DNA of 64,000 nt from Xanthomonas arboricola (GTDB lineage Bacteria > Pseudomonadota > Gammaproteobacteria > Xanthomonadales > Xanthomonadaceae). The first letter of the stretch is position 1. Each line of letters begins with the position of its first letter. This document shows, one piece after another, positions 17,838 to 26,010 of the stretch. The notes below the pieces were generated by a model. It was not told the DNA's origin, did not search any database, and worked only from the letters and a program-made list of their open reading frames with translations. Position numbers and translations under genes: made by a program. The stretch spans positions 434,001 to 498,000 of the forward strand of contig NZ_MIGY01000002.1 in NCBI RefSeq assembly GCF_002940665.1, read 5' to 3'.

Positions 17838-18131
17838 TCAGATGTCCTTGCGAGTGGCTTCGATCTCTTCCAGCTCTTGGCGCACCTGCGCCAGGAGCTG
17901 GTCAACCTTGCGCGTGCTGTCGCCGGCGTAGGCCAGCGTCAGCAGCGTGAGCGGATGCACTCCCATGACCTCGCACAGCTCGGCCAGTTTGTGCATGGTC
18001 GGACTTTTCAGGTCGCGCTCCAGCGAACTCATATAGGTGCGGCTCGACACGTCAGAGAACGCTTCCTGGCTCAAGCCACGCGCTTTTCTGACCGTCCGTA
18101 TTGCCGTCGCCAATGAGTTTTTCGCCGCCAC
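17838..18131 (-). CDS. XRE-family helix-turn-helix regulator
   Basis: 97-aa repressor-like protein. The HTH is at residues 5-60 (AIRTVRKARGLSQEAFSDVSS, YMSSLERDLKSPTMHKLAEL), followed by a short C-terminal coiled-coil helix (VDQLLAQVRQELEEIEATRK) that could dimerise. It leads the DUF4238 gene. Two CTATAG boxes 15 bases apart (18175 and 18190) lie about 45 bases upstream and could be its operators. It probably autoregulates the inserted module. Confidence 0.85.
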   Translation of the reverse strand: MAAKNSLATAIRTVRKARGLSQEAFSDVSSRTYMSSLERDLKSPTMHKLAELCEVMGVHPLTLLTLAYAGDSTRKVDQLLAQVRQELEEIEATRKDI

Positions 18132-18448
18132 CTATGGTTTCCCCTGAAAAACCAAGATGACAGCCGATTGCGCTCTATAGGGCTACAATCTATAGTGTTC
18201 ATTTCTGGTTGAGCAACCCGCCTTCGTGCTTTTACGGAAATCCGCCTGGGCGGATTCCAACAGAATCGGGGAACCGCATTCGTGTCTTTCCTGGCCTGCA
18301 CAATTCCGCTTCTGCGTTTCCGTGCATGTACGGATTCGACGGCTCGCGCCTTCGTGCTTCCGCACGAAAGCACGCATCCGCTTCGCCGGTTCCGCGCTTT
18401 GACGGGAAGACGTATCCATGCATCGTCGGATTCGTGGGAGTGCCGACC
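18132..18448. promoter_or_regulatory. Regulatory region with CTATAG boxes and short palindromes
   Basis: About 317 bases between divergent genes. It has two CTATAG boxes (18175-18180 and 18190-18195) and palindromes AATCCGCC-TG-GGCGGATT (18239-18256), CCGT-GCATGT-ACGG (18320-18333) and CGTGCTT...AAGCACG (18353-18374). The word CGGATTC recurs three times, near 18251, 18331 and 18427. The stretch is open in one frame to the downstream gene but its composition is repeat-like, not protein-like. It probably carries promoters for XRE (minus) and DUF2958 (plus) or a structured leader. Confidence 0.5.
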
Positions 18449-18791
18449 ATGACCCAACCGCTCATCACCGCCGAACACCGCGCCCAACTGCTCGCCATCG
18501 GCGAGGCACGCGCTGCGGGCCAGAGCATCGACCCGATGCCGGCGGTGCGGCTGTTCACCTCTGACGCGCACGCCACCTGGCTGCTGGCCGCGCTTGATCC
18601 GGCCGATGGTGATACGGCATGGGGACCTGGGAATTGGCATGCCCGGGCTGGGCCATGTGAAGCTGTCCGATGTGGCGTCCATCGTCGGGCCGCGCAAGCA
18701 GCCGGTGATGCGCGACCGCTACTTCCAGCCGGTGCGGCTGCTGTCGGAGTACCTGCGGCTGGCCGAGGAAAACGGCTCGATCACCGACTGA
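18449..18791 (+). pseudogene. DUF2958 protein, frameshifted
   Basis: DUF2958 is a small backbone protein of these ICEs. The first half reads MTQPLITAEHRAQLLAIGEA and HATWLLAALDPADGDTAWG from ATG 18449. The second half (LGHVKLSDVASIVGPRKQPVM, then DRYFQPVRLLSEYL) continues in the next frame to the stop at 18789-18791. The switch is at about 18620-18640, equivalent to one extra base or two missing, so the reading frame is broken. The first frame would run on into unrelated residues to 18856. A sequencing error is possible. Confidence 0.75.
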
Positions 18792-19128
18792 GCAACCTCA
18801 GCCAACGACGGCGCATTCTGACTATTTCGGTCTTACCCAAGACCCGGAACGTCTGAATCCACACTCTTGCACCGAAGCGGTACGCTTCTGATGCAAACAG
18901 TCATGATCTTTGACGCGGGCTGCTGCACGGTGCTCCACGCTGCGCACCATTTTTGTGGCGGCGCAGCCGTCGCATTCAGACGATTTCCGCAATGCCCTGG
19001 AGCGAATCAGTCTTGACACCAGCAGTTACAGTTTACCTCGATTTCGATGACTACTTGATGGCGACTCGATAGCTCTCGCACGCCGGAATCCGTCGCGACG
19101 TTCCTGCTGAACGACAGGAGGTTGCGTC
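18792..19128. other. Intergenic region, nothing identified
   Basis: 337 bases between the broken DUF2958 gene and DUF2285. I find no convincing open frame, hairpin or repeat. CAGGAGG (near 19118) is the ribosome binding site of the next gene. A lone TTGACA occurs near 19013 without a good -10 box. Confidence 0.4.
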
Positions 19129-19899
19129 ATGGCTGACCCGAGCGCCGAACACTGGTATCCGACCGCCGCGTATCTCTACACGCTGCACCTTGACGGCCCC
19201 GCGCTGGCCTGGGAATACCTGCGCCGCAACCCCGACTACCGGCGCGACTGGCTGCGCCGTCGCCGCCGACCAGACGCGGCGCACGCCTGGGGCCTGCGCC
19301 TGCTGGAAGACCCGGCCCTGGATGCGCGCGACGCACATCCGGCCTGGTTCCCCGATCACGATGCCGTGGTGCAGCTTTATCCCGATGCCGACCCACCGCC
19401 CGAAGCCTACGCCTTCGAGTTCTGGCGCGTCCCCGGCCGCAAGCACCTGATCCATGATGGCAAGCGCCTGGTGCTGGTGTCGCGCTGGCCCGGCTGCTGT
19501 ATGCGGCTCGCACTGGCGCCGGGCCTGGAAGACGGCATGGCCTACCTCTACGCCACCCGTGCCTGCGCCACGCCCTGCGCGCGCTATCGCACGCTCGCGG
19601 CCGAGTTGGATGCGCTGTCCGCCGCGACCGTGGCCGCGCCTGTGGCAACGGCCCGATCCCGGCCCACACCCGCCGCGCTGCTGGAACTGCACACCTTGCA
19701 GGCGCTCGACGCGACCCTCGCGGGCGCGTCCTTGCGCGAGGTGGCCGAAGGGCTGTTCGGTGCCGATGCCGTCGCGGCCGACTGGCACAAAGACAGCGCC
19801 TTGCGTGCCCGCGTGCGGCGGCTGGTGCGGCGTGGCGAGGCGCTGATGCGCGGCGGCTATCGCCGCCTGGCGCAGCTTCCGCCAATTGCACCGCATTAG
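19129..19899 (+). CDS. DUF2285 domain protein (DUF6499-DUF2285 type)
   Basis: 256-aa protein. The N-terminal WAYLYTLHLD-like part (YPTAAYLYTLHLDGPALAWEY, LRRNPDYRRDW) is the DUF6499 transcriptional-regulator-like segment. The C-terminal DUF2285 region includes LLELHTLQALDATLAGASLRE, VAEGLFG and RVRRLVRRGEALMRGGYRRL. It is a standard Tn4371-like backbone gene upstream of the AlpA and RepA genes, probably DNA-binding. A strong AGGAGG lies before ATG 19129. Confidence 0.88.
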   Translation: MADPSAEHWYPTAAYLYTLHLDGPALAWEYLRRNPDYRRDWLRRRRRPDAAHAWGLRLLEDPALDARDAHPAWFPDHDAVVQLYPDADPPPEAYAFEFWRVPGRKHLIHDGKRLVLVSRWPGCCMRLALAPGLEDGMAYLYATRACATPCARYRTLAAELDALSAATVAAPVATARSRPTPAALLELHTLQALDATLAGASLREVAEGLFGADAVAADWHKDSALRARVRRLVRRGEALMRGGYRRLAQLPPIAPH

Positions 19900-20018
19900 G
19901 GGGGACGTTTCGCGCCCCCTGCAAGTCGTCCCTTAGCAGGAAGCCTCGCTTTCTTGAGACTGACTCCATCCGGTCGCGCTGCGTGACCGGGCTTTGCCGA
20001 CCGATGGAGGTTCACACC

Positions 20019-20303
20019 ATGCGACCCGCTCCCTTGCGGCCTGCCGCCGCTGCCGTCGCTGCGCCCGCGCAGCCCCAACGCTACCTCACCAACGACGAGG
20101 CCGCCGAATACCTGCGCCTCAGCCCGCGCACGCTGGAGAAACAGCGCGTGATCGGCGGCGGGCCGAAGTTTCGCAAGTTCGGCCGGCGCGTCATGTACGC
20201 GGTGGCCGACCTCGACGCCTGGGCCGATGCACGTAGTTTCGATGCCACGTCCGACCCGGAGTACGCCGAGCGCCATGCGGGTGACTACCGTGATCGCCGC
20301 TGA
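20019..20303 (+). CDS. AlpA/MerR-type helix-turn-helix protein
   Basis: 94-aa DNA-binding protein. The motif YLTNDEAAEYLRLSPRTLEK, then GGPKFRKFGRRVMYAVADLDAWADA, is the excisionase-like HTH_17 winged helix. Its position upstream of repA is conserved in this ICE class; it may control repA or excision. GGAGG lies eight bases before ATG 20019. An Ala/Pro-rich linker of about 20 residues precedes the domain. Confidence 0.9.
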   Translation: MRPAPLRPAAAAVAAPAQPQRYLTNDEAAEYLRLSPRTLEKQRVIGGGPKFRKFGRRVMYAVADLDAWADARSFDATSDPEYAERHAGDYRDRR

Positions 20304-20329
20304 TCGTCGGTTCACGGGTGGCCGCCGTC

Positions 20330-21187
20330 ATGTCCAGTCCCGCGCTGCCGTCCCGGCAGCGGTCGGTGCAGGAGCGCGAACAGCTCGACCTGTTCCGCGC
20401 CTTGCCGGGCGACATGGCGCCGCGCGACAGCCAGGATTTGATGGCCTATCCGTTCTTCTCGCTGGCGAAGTCGCGGCGCACGGCGCCGATCGACTTTCGC
20501 GCAGGCAACGTGACGATCCGCGTGGAAGGCACGCAGGAGCACGGCATCGCCACGATCTGGGACGCGGACGTGCTGATATGGGCGGCCTCGCAGATCGTGG
20601 AGGCGAAGGACGCGGGCTTGCAGCCGTCGCGGCTGATGCGTGCCACGCCTTACGAGATCCTGCGCTTCATCGGGCGCGGCAAGTCGCTACGCGACTACCA
20701 GCGCCTCAAGGCCGCGCTGGATCGCCTGCAATCGACCACGGTGGCCACGTCCATCCGCGAGACGACGGGGCGGCGCCTGCATCGGTTTTCATGGATCAAC
20801 GAGTGGAAGGAACTGGCCGATGCCAGCGGCACGCCGCTGGGCATCGAACTGATCCTGCCGGACTGGTTCTATGCAGGCGTGCTCGACGCCGCCCTGGTGC
20901 TGACCATCGACCCGGCGTATTTCCGACTCACGGGCGGCATCGAACGCTGGCTGTACCGTCTGGTGCGCAAGCACGGCGGCAAGCAGGAATACGGCTGGCA
21001 GTTCGACTTTCGCTACCTGCACCAGAAATCCGGCAGCACCGCCAAGCCCTACGACTTCGCCTGCGACCTGCGCGCACTGGTGGCGCGGCAGTCGCTGCCC
21101 GGCTACGTCCTGGGCATCGAGCGGATGCCGGACGACGGGACGGAACTGCTGACGTTCCGGCCCGTGCCGCCCACGGCACGGGGATAA
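20330..21187 (+). CDS. repA: Replication initiator RepA (RPA family)
   Basis: 285-aa plasmid-type replication initiator. It is recognised by LMAYPFFSLAKSRRTAPIDF, RVEGTQEHGIATIWDADVLIW, LRDYQRLKAALDRLQSTTV, FRLTGGIERWLYRLVRKH and QFDFRYLHQKSGS, the pattern of replication initiator protein A. It would drive replication of the excised circle, which fits the iterons immediately downstream and the parA that follows. A GTG at 20318 is an alternative start adding four residues. Confidence 0.9.
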   Translation: MSSPALPSRQRSVQEREQLDLFRALPGDMAPRDSQDLMAYPFFSLAKSRRTAPIDFRAGNVTIRVEGTQEHGIATIWDADVLIWAASQIVEAKDAGLQPSRLMRATPYEILRFIGRGKSLRDYQRLKAALDRLQSTTVATSIRETTGRRLHRFSWINEWKELADASGTPLGIELILPDWFYAGVLDAALVLTIDPAYFRLTGGIERWLYRLVRKHGGKQEYGWQFDFRYLHQKSGSTAKPYDFACDLRALVARQSLPGYVLGIERMPDDGTELLTFRPVPPTARG

Positions 21188-21488
21188 CTCCGGGACAAGC
21201 TGTGAATGGTGTCGTGCTATCAGGCGTGCGGGGTATCGTGCTATCAGGCGTGGCACTATCGTGCTATCAGGCGTGCCAATCAGCCGCAAACCCGTGCCAG
21301 TATTGGGTTTTCTCGCCCTCTAACTACCTAACTTTTAAATCTCTAACTTTTAGTAGAGCAGCGCCGTTTCGGTGGACAACTGCCGCAAGGCAAAAAGCGC
21401 CGCAGTCCCGAAGGCAAGAACAGCCCCAAAACCAACCTCGTTCGGCAAGGCAAAACCAGGCTGGCTTTCCAGATCGGAGGGCCGCGCC
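21188..21488 (+). other. Putative replication origin region (oriV)
   Basis: 301 bases between repA and parA. It holds three direct repeats (listed separately) and then an AT-rich stretch with two copies of CTAACTTTTA (21328-21337 and 21343-21352), which would suit a DNA-unwinding element. Initiator gene, iterons, AT-rich box and partition gene in this order are the hallmark of an iteron origin. Origin function is inferred. Confidence 0.55.
21211..21274 (+). repeat. Three iteron-like direct repeats
   Basis: TCGTGCTATCAGGCGTG occurs identically at 21211-21227, 21235-21251 and 21258-21274. The starts are 24 and 23 bases apart, about two helical turns, so a protein would bind all copies on one face. 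The repeats begin 24 bases after the repA stop. This is the usual organisation of RepA-binding iterons. Confidence 0.8.
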
Positions 21489-22127
21489 ATGATCGTCGCC
21501 TTGCTCAACCAGAAAGGCGGCGTCGGCAAGACCACGCTCGCCACGCACATCGGGGGCGAACTGGCGCTGCGCGGCCTGCACGTCATCCTGCTGGACGCCG
21601 ACCCGCAGGGTTCGTCGCTGGACTGGACACAGCGCAGAAGCCAGCAGGGCTTGCCCCGGCTGTTCAGCGCCGTGGGCCTCGCCCGCGAAACGCTGCATCA
21701 GGAAGCGCCGGAGCTGGCCCGCCGCGCCGATCACGTCATCATCGACGGCCCGCCGCGCATCGCCGCGTTGACGCGTTCCGCGCTGCTGGCGGCCGAGCGC
21801 GTGCTGATTCCCGTGCAGCCCAGTCCGTATGACCTGTGGGCCAGCGCCGAGATGGTGGCGCTGATCCGCGAGGCACAGGTGTTCCGGCCTGCGCTGCGCG
21901 CGGCCTTCGTCATCAATCGGCGCGTCAGTACCACCATCATCGGCAGAGAAGCACGGCAATCGCTGGCCGAACAGCCGCTGCCGGCGCTGCGCAGCGAAGT
22001 GCGCCAGCGCATCGTCTTCGCCGACAGCGTGGCCGCTGGCCGGCTCGCCCGCGAAACCGCGCCCGACAGCGCCGCCGCACGCGAGATCGCCGTGCTCACC
22101 GATGAACTGCTGCGGTGGCCGACATGA
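21489..22127 (+). CDS. parA: ParA-family partition ATPase
   Basis: 212-aa ATPase. The deviant Walker A NQKGGVGKTT sits at residues 7-16, with LLDADPQGSSLDW and IIDGPPR following. It is a short ParA without an N-terminal HTH (type Ib-like). The start at 21489 removes a spurious upstream extension; GGAGGG lies just before it. Its stop overlaps the next ATG (ATGA), and a small ribbon-helix-helix-like partner follows, as in type Ib partition modules. It segregates the circular form or regulates it. Confidence 0.92.
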   Translation: MIVALLNQKGGVGKTTLATHIGGELALRGLHVILLDADPQGSSLDWTQRRSQQGLPRLFSAVGLARETLHQEAPELARRADHVIIDGPPRIAALTRSALLAAERVLIPVQPSPYDLWASAEMVALIREAQVFRPALRAAFVINRRVSTTIIGREARQSLAEQPLPALRSEVRQRIVFADSVAAGRLARETAPDSAAAREIAVLTDELLRWPT

Positions 22128-22387
22128 GCAGCCCGCGCAGCAAGCGCGTCGGCATCGGCGCACGTCCGCCCGCGAATCCGCACGCCGAGGCGTGGATTCG
22201 CCAGGGCGATGCCGATGCGCTCAACAAAGGCGACCTCTACACCGCACGCCTGACGCTCGACGTGACGCCTGCGCTGCGCGCGCGCATCAAGATCGGCGCC
22301 TTCGGCCAGGGCGTGACCGTGGCCGAACTGCTGCGCGGCTTGCTGGAGCGGGAGTTTCCCGACAAGCGCCCGGAAAACCTGCCATGA
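22124..22387 (+). CDS. Small ParA-partner, ribbon-helix-helix-like
   Basis: 87-aa basic protein coupled to parA by ATGA and to the next gene by ATGA. The C-terminal half (LYTARLTLDVTPALRARIKIG, AFGQGVTVAELLRGLLERE) fits a ribbon-helix-helix DNA-binding fold, as in small centromere-binding partners of short ParA proteins. The N-terminal 35 residues are probably disordered. Role inferred from context. Confidence 0.7.
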   Translation: MSSPRSKRVGIGARPPANPHAEAWIRQGDADALNKGDLYTARLTLDVTPALRARIKIGAFGQGVTVAELLRGLLEREFPDKRPENLP

Positions 22388-22941
22388 ATGCATTCGCCTT
22401 GCCTGCTGCTCATGCGGCGACGGCTGCACCGGCTGCTGCGCCGCCGCCTTCGCTTTCGACGCTCGCCGGCCAGGCTGGCAGCACGCCGCTGACTCGCGTA
22501 TCGCTCGCCTACATCGAACCGCGATTCAAGCTCTACCTGCGCTTCGGCGAGCCGGCGCGCACGCTGCGGCTCGACCGCTGGCGGCGCTGCGCGGTGTTCC
22601 TGCCGCGTGCAATGTTCTGCCGCGTGCGCTGGGAAGCAAACAACTACGGCACTATCCGCTGGCAACTCATGGTGATGCAAGCCGCGACGCCGCTGGACGA
22701 CATGCAGCGCATCCCCGGCGTGCGGCCGGGCGCACGCCTGCTGCTGCACGCCGAAGGCGAAAACGCGGTGCGTGCCGTGCTGGAACGCATCGACGGCATC
22801 GAAGGGCAAGGCATCGCCGCCATCGACGTGTCGCCCGCATACTGGCGCACGCTGGGCAACCGTCTGGCGGCCCGCCTGGCGCTGCCCGAATACACCGCCG
22901 AGCGGCACGCCGCCTGGCTGGCCGGAAGGGCGCTGCCATGA
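22384..22941 (+). CDS. DUF2840 domain protein
   Basis: 185-aa protein of the DUF2840 family, always found between parA and traF in Tn4371-like ICEs. Core motifs are YIEPRFKLYLRFGEPARTLR, FCRVRWEANNYGTIRWQLMV and GVRPGARLLLHAEG. An Ala/Pro-rich 40-residue N-terminus precedes the domain. The function is unknown; stop and start overlap with both neighbours. Confidence 0.88.
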   Translation: MNAFALPAAHAATAAPAAAPPPSLSTLAGQAGSTPLTRVSLAYIEPRFKLYLRFGEPARTLRLDRWRRCAVFLPRAMFCRVRWEANNYGTIRWQLMVMQAATPLDDMQRIPGVRPGARLLLHAEGENAVRAVLERIDGIEGQGIAAIDVSPAYWRTLGNRLAARLALPEYTAERHAAWLAGRALP

Positions 22942-23537
22942 CGACCCAATTCAACACCCCATGCACGCACGAAGTCGCGCCGCATCCTCGCTCGCGCCTG
23001 CGCGTTCGCATCGTGCTGGCGGGCTTCGCTGCCGTCGGCCTCGCTGCGCTGGCCTGGGCGGCTTTCGTGTCGCCGCTGCCGCGTCTGACCTACAACCCGT
23101 CCGACAGCGTGGCGGTCGGCTGGTATCGCATCGAACCGTTCGACCCGCGCACCGCCTCGCTGCCACGTCCGTTGTCCGTGGACAGCATCGTGCTGGTGCC
23201 GCTGCCCGACAGGGCCGCCATGCTGGCTGCGCAGCGCGGCTACCTGCCGACCCGCGTTCCGCTGCTCAAACGTGTGGGCGCAGTCGCGCCGCAACACGTT
23301 TGCATCGTCGCCGGGCAGGTACGCATCGACGGCGTGCCTGCGGCCGCCGCGTTGCCTGCCGACCGGCTGGGCCGGCCGCTGCCATCCTTGCAGCTTTGCC
23401 GCCGCCTCGAACCGGGCGAGCTGTTCCTGTTGAGCGTGACCAATCCGGCGTCGTTCGACAGCCGCTATTTCGGCCCGGTCAGCGCATCCGCCGTGATCGG
23501 CGTCGCGCACCCGGTCTGGCTGGAGACTGGCCCATGA
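22938..23537 (+). CDS. traF: Conjugal transfer signal peptidase TraF (S26 family)
   Basis: 199-aa membrane-anchored protease related to signal peptidase I. It has one N-terminal membrane segment (about 24-48), the catalytic Ser in NPSDSVAVGWYRIEP (about residue 57) and the general-base Lys in LLKRVGAV (about 112), followed by SFDSRYFGPV near the end. In RP4, TraF processes the TrbC prepilin; a TrbC is present here at 38.0 kb. It is coupled to its neighbours by ATGA overlaps. Confidence 0.9.
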   Translation: MTTQFNTPCTHEVAPHPRSRLRVRIVLAGFAAVGLAALAWAAFVSPLPRLTYNPSDSVAVGWYRIEPFDPRTASLPRPLSVDSIVLVPLPDRAAMLAAQRGYLPTRVPLLKRVGAVAPQHVCIVAGQVRIDGVPAAAALPADRLGRPLPSLQLCRRLEPGELFLLSVTNPASFDSRYFGPVSASAVIGVAHPVWLETGP

Positions 23538-23989
23538 TGGCCACCGATTCGCTGCACGTTGCCGTGCATCTCATCGTGCCATCGGGCATGCCGTTCCGGC
23601 TGCTGCGACCGTGTCGTCGCGCGTGCAGCGCGGGCGCATTCGCACCGCGCCTCGCGCAACATCCGGCGCAGCCGTCCAACGTGCAGGCGTCTTGCCTCGA
23701 ACGCGCCTGGCCTGCGGCCATTGGCGCGTTCGCCGGTGGGCTGGCTACGGGTGCAGCAGCGCTACCGGGACGCCGATGCCCGGAGCGGGAGCGAAGGGCA
23801 AAGGCGGAAGGCAAGACAAAAGGACGCGGCACCGTGCCGTGTCGAAAGCCTGTCTGCACATGGGGGTGGCGCAGCACGGAGCGGCTTCGCCGCCGTGCCG
23901 CGTGGGGCGCGTGGCCCGCGCCAAGGCTGGCATGTCCGCGTGCTTCGCACGACAGGACACGCTATAGCTTGCAGGGAGCGCAACCATGA
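23534..23989 (+). CDS. Coupled hypothetical ORF between traF and the relaxase
   Basis: 151-aa frame that starts at an ATG overlapping the traF stop (ATGA) and ends with a TGA overlapping the relaxase ATG, the arrangement used by every other gene in this block. The first 60 codons have good third-position GC. The second half is Arg/Pro/Trp-rich and looks less protein-like. I recognise no domain. The interval is also where an oriT would be expected, next to the relaxase gene; 448 bases otherwise lack a gene. Confidence 0.4.
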   Translation: MMATDSLHVAVHLIVPSGMPFRLLRPCRRACSAGAFAPRLAQHPAQPSNVQASCLERAWPAAIGAFAGGLATGAAALPGRRCPERERRAKAEGKTKGRGTVPCRKPVCTWGWRSTERLRRRAAWGAWPAPRLACPRASHDRTRYSLQGAQP

Positions 23990-25980
23990 CCGACCGCGGC
24001 GACGACGATTTCCGCGTGCGCCCCAGCGCTCCGAAGAACCGGGGCAAGGGTCAGGGCCAGAGCTTCGTTTCCAAGGTGCTCAGGCAGGCTGGCAAGGCCA
24101 GCGGCGGCAAGTCCTCGATGCACCATTCCGCCGCGTCCGGCGGCCAAGGCCAGCGCGTCGGACAGCGGCCCGGCTCACGGCTTGGGCGCGGCCATACGGC
24201 GGCGCGTTTCGCCGGGGCGAAGCTGACCTCCATGTCGCGGCGCGTGACCATCAAGACGCTGCTGGTCAATCAGCTCAACGCCAGCCCGCAGTCGCTCGCC
24301 AAGCACCTGCGCTATATCGAGCGCGATGGCGCCGGCCGCGATGGCGAACCGGGCCGGGCCTACGGGCCGCAGACCGACGAAGCCGACCTTGATGCCTTCA
24401 AGGAGCGGGCCGCCGACGACCGCCACCATTTCCGCTTCATCGTCTCCCCGGAGGACGGCGCCGAGCTGGACGACCTGCGCACCTACACCCGGCATCTGGT
24501 GAACAGGATGGAAGCCGACCTGGGCACGCGGCTGGATTGGGTGGCTGTCGATCACTGGAACACCGACAATCCGCACACTCACCTGATCGTGCGCGGGCGC
24601 GACGACACCGGCAAAGACCTCATCATCGCGGGCGACTACATCGCCCAGGGCCTCCGCCACCGGGCGGCCGAACTGGCGACGGAATGGCTGGGGCCGCGCA
24701 CCGAACTGGAGATCCAGCAGACCTTGCAGCGCGAGGTGGAGCAAGAGCGGTGGACGAGCCTGGATCGCACCCTGCAACGCGAGGCCGGCGAGGATGGCCG
24801 GGTGCAGATCGAGCACTTCAATGAACCCCGGTTGCAACGCCAGCGCCTGCTGCTGATCGGCCGCCTGCAACGCTTGCAGCGCCTGGGGCTGGCCGACGAG
24901 ACGCAGCCCGGCAACTGGGCCGTCCATGTGGACGCGGAGAAGACCTTGCGCGCCCTGGGCGAGCGTGGCGACATTATCCGAACGATGCAGCGTGCCATGA
25001 GCGGCCAGCCGCGCGAGTTGGCGGTGTTCGAGCCGGGCGAGGTCGGCCGCACCATCGTCGGCCGCGTCGCTGCCAAGGGGCTGGCCGACGAACTGCATGA
25101 CCGCGGCTATCTGGTCATCGACGGCGTGGACGGCAAGGCACACTACGTCGCGTTGAACGCCCGCGACGAGCTGGCGAACTATCCCACCGGAGCCGTGGTG
25201 GAAGTACGCGGTTCCGCCGAGGTGCGCGCGGCCGACAAGAACATCGCCGCGCTGGCGAGCGATGGCCTGTACCGCACCGATCACCACCTGGCGATCGAGC
25301 AGGGCCGGGCCAAGGCTGGCCGCGACCCGCAGGAAGTTGTCGCGGCCCATATTCGCCGGCTGGAAGCCCTGCGCCGGGCCGGCATCGTGGAGCGCGTGGC
25401 CGAAGGGCTATGGAAGGTGCCGGACGACCTGGCCGAACGCGGCCGCCAGTACGACGCGCAGCACCTTGGTGGCGTGGCCGTGGAACTGAAATCGCACCTG
25501 CCCATTGAGCGGCAGGCCCGCGTCATCGGCGCGACTTGGCTGGATCAGCAGTTGATCGGCGGCGGCAAGGGGCTGGGCGACCTGGGCTTTGGCGGCGAGG
25601 TCAAGAACACCCTGCAACAGCGCGCCAACTTCCTGGCCGAACAGGGGCTGGCCGAGCGGCGCGGGCAGCGCGTGATCCTCGCCCGCAACCTGCTGGCGAC
25701 GCTGCGCGGGCGCGATCTGGCGAAGGCCGCACAGGACATTGCCGCCGAAACTGGCGTGGAGCATCGACCAGTGGCCGACGGGCAGCGTGTGGCCGGCATC
25801 TACCGGCGCAGCGTCATGCTTGCCAGCGGTCGCTACGCGATGCTCGATGACGGCATGGGATTCAGCCTGGTGCCGTGGCGGCCGGTGATCGAACAGCGGC
25901 TGGGGCAGCAGCTCGCCGCGACAGTGCGCGGCAGCGGGGTGTCGTGGGAGATTGGGCGACAGCGCAGGCTTGGTATTTAA
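23986..25980 (+). CDS. rlxS: Conjugative relaxase, VirD2-like with DUF3363
   Basis: 664-aa relaxase that nicks oriT and pilots the strand. The N-terminal half has the catalytic segment LAKHLRYIERDGAG (Tyr near 107), RFIVSPEDGAELDDLRTYTR and the metal-binding DHWNTDNPHTHLIVRGRD (about 186-203). The C-terminal half is DUF3363 (REVEQERWTSLDRTL, EYDAQHLGG-like GRQYDAQHLGGVAVEL, YRRSVMLASGRYAML). This architecture is typical of Tn4371-like ICEs. It starts by overlap with the preceding frame; no further backbone gene follows directly. Confidence 0.93.
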   Translation: MTDRGDDDFRVRPSAPKNRGKGQGQSFVSKVLRQAGKASGGKSSMHHSAASGGQGQRVGQRPGSRLGRGHTAARFAGAKLTSMSRRVTIKTLLVNQLNASPQSLAKHLRYIERDGAGRDGEPGRAYGPQTDEADLDAFKERAADDRHHFRFIVSPEDGAELDDLRTYTRHLVNRMEADLGTRLDWVAVDHWNTDNPHTHLIVRGRDDTGKDLIIAGDYIAQGLRHRAAELATEWLGPRTELEIQQTLQREVEQERWTSLDRTLQREAGEDGRVQIEHFNEPRLQRQRLLLIGRLQRLQRLGLADETQPGNWAVHVDAEKTLRALGERGDIIRTMQRAMSGQPRELAVFEPGEVGRTIVGRVAAKGLADELHDRGYLVIDGVDGKAHYVALNARDELANYPTGAVVEVRGSAEVRAADKNIAALASDGLYRTDHHLAIEQGRAKAGRDPQEVVAAHIRRLEALRRAGIVERVAEGLWKVPDDLAERGRQYDAQHLGGVAVELKSHLPIERQARVIGATWLDQQLIGGGKGLGDLGFGGEVKNTLQQRANFLAEQGLAERRGQRVILARNLLATLRGRDLAKAAQDIAAETGVEHRPVADGQRVAGIYRRSVMLASGRYAMLDDGMGFSLVPWRPVIEQRLGQQLAATVRGSGVSWEIGRQRRLGI

Positions 25981-26010
25981 CGTCCCAGACACTTGTATAG
26001 CTGGCATTCG

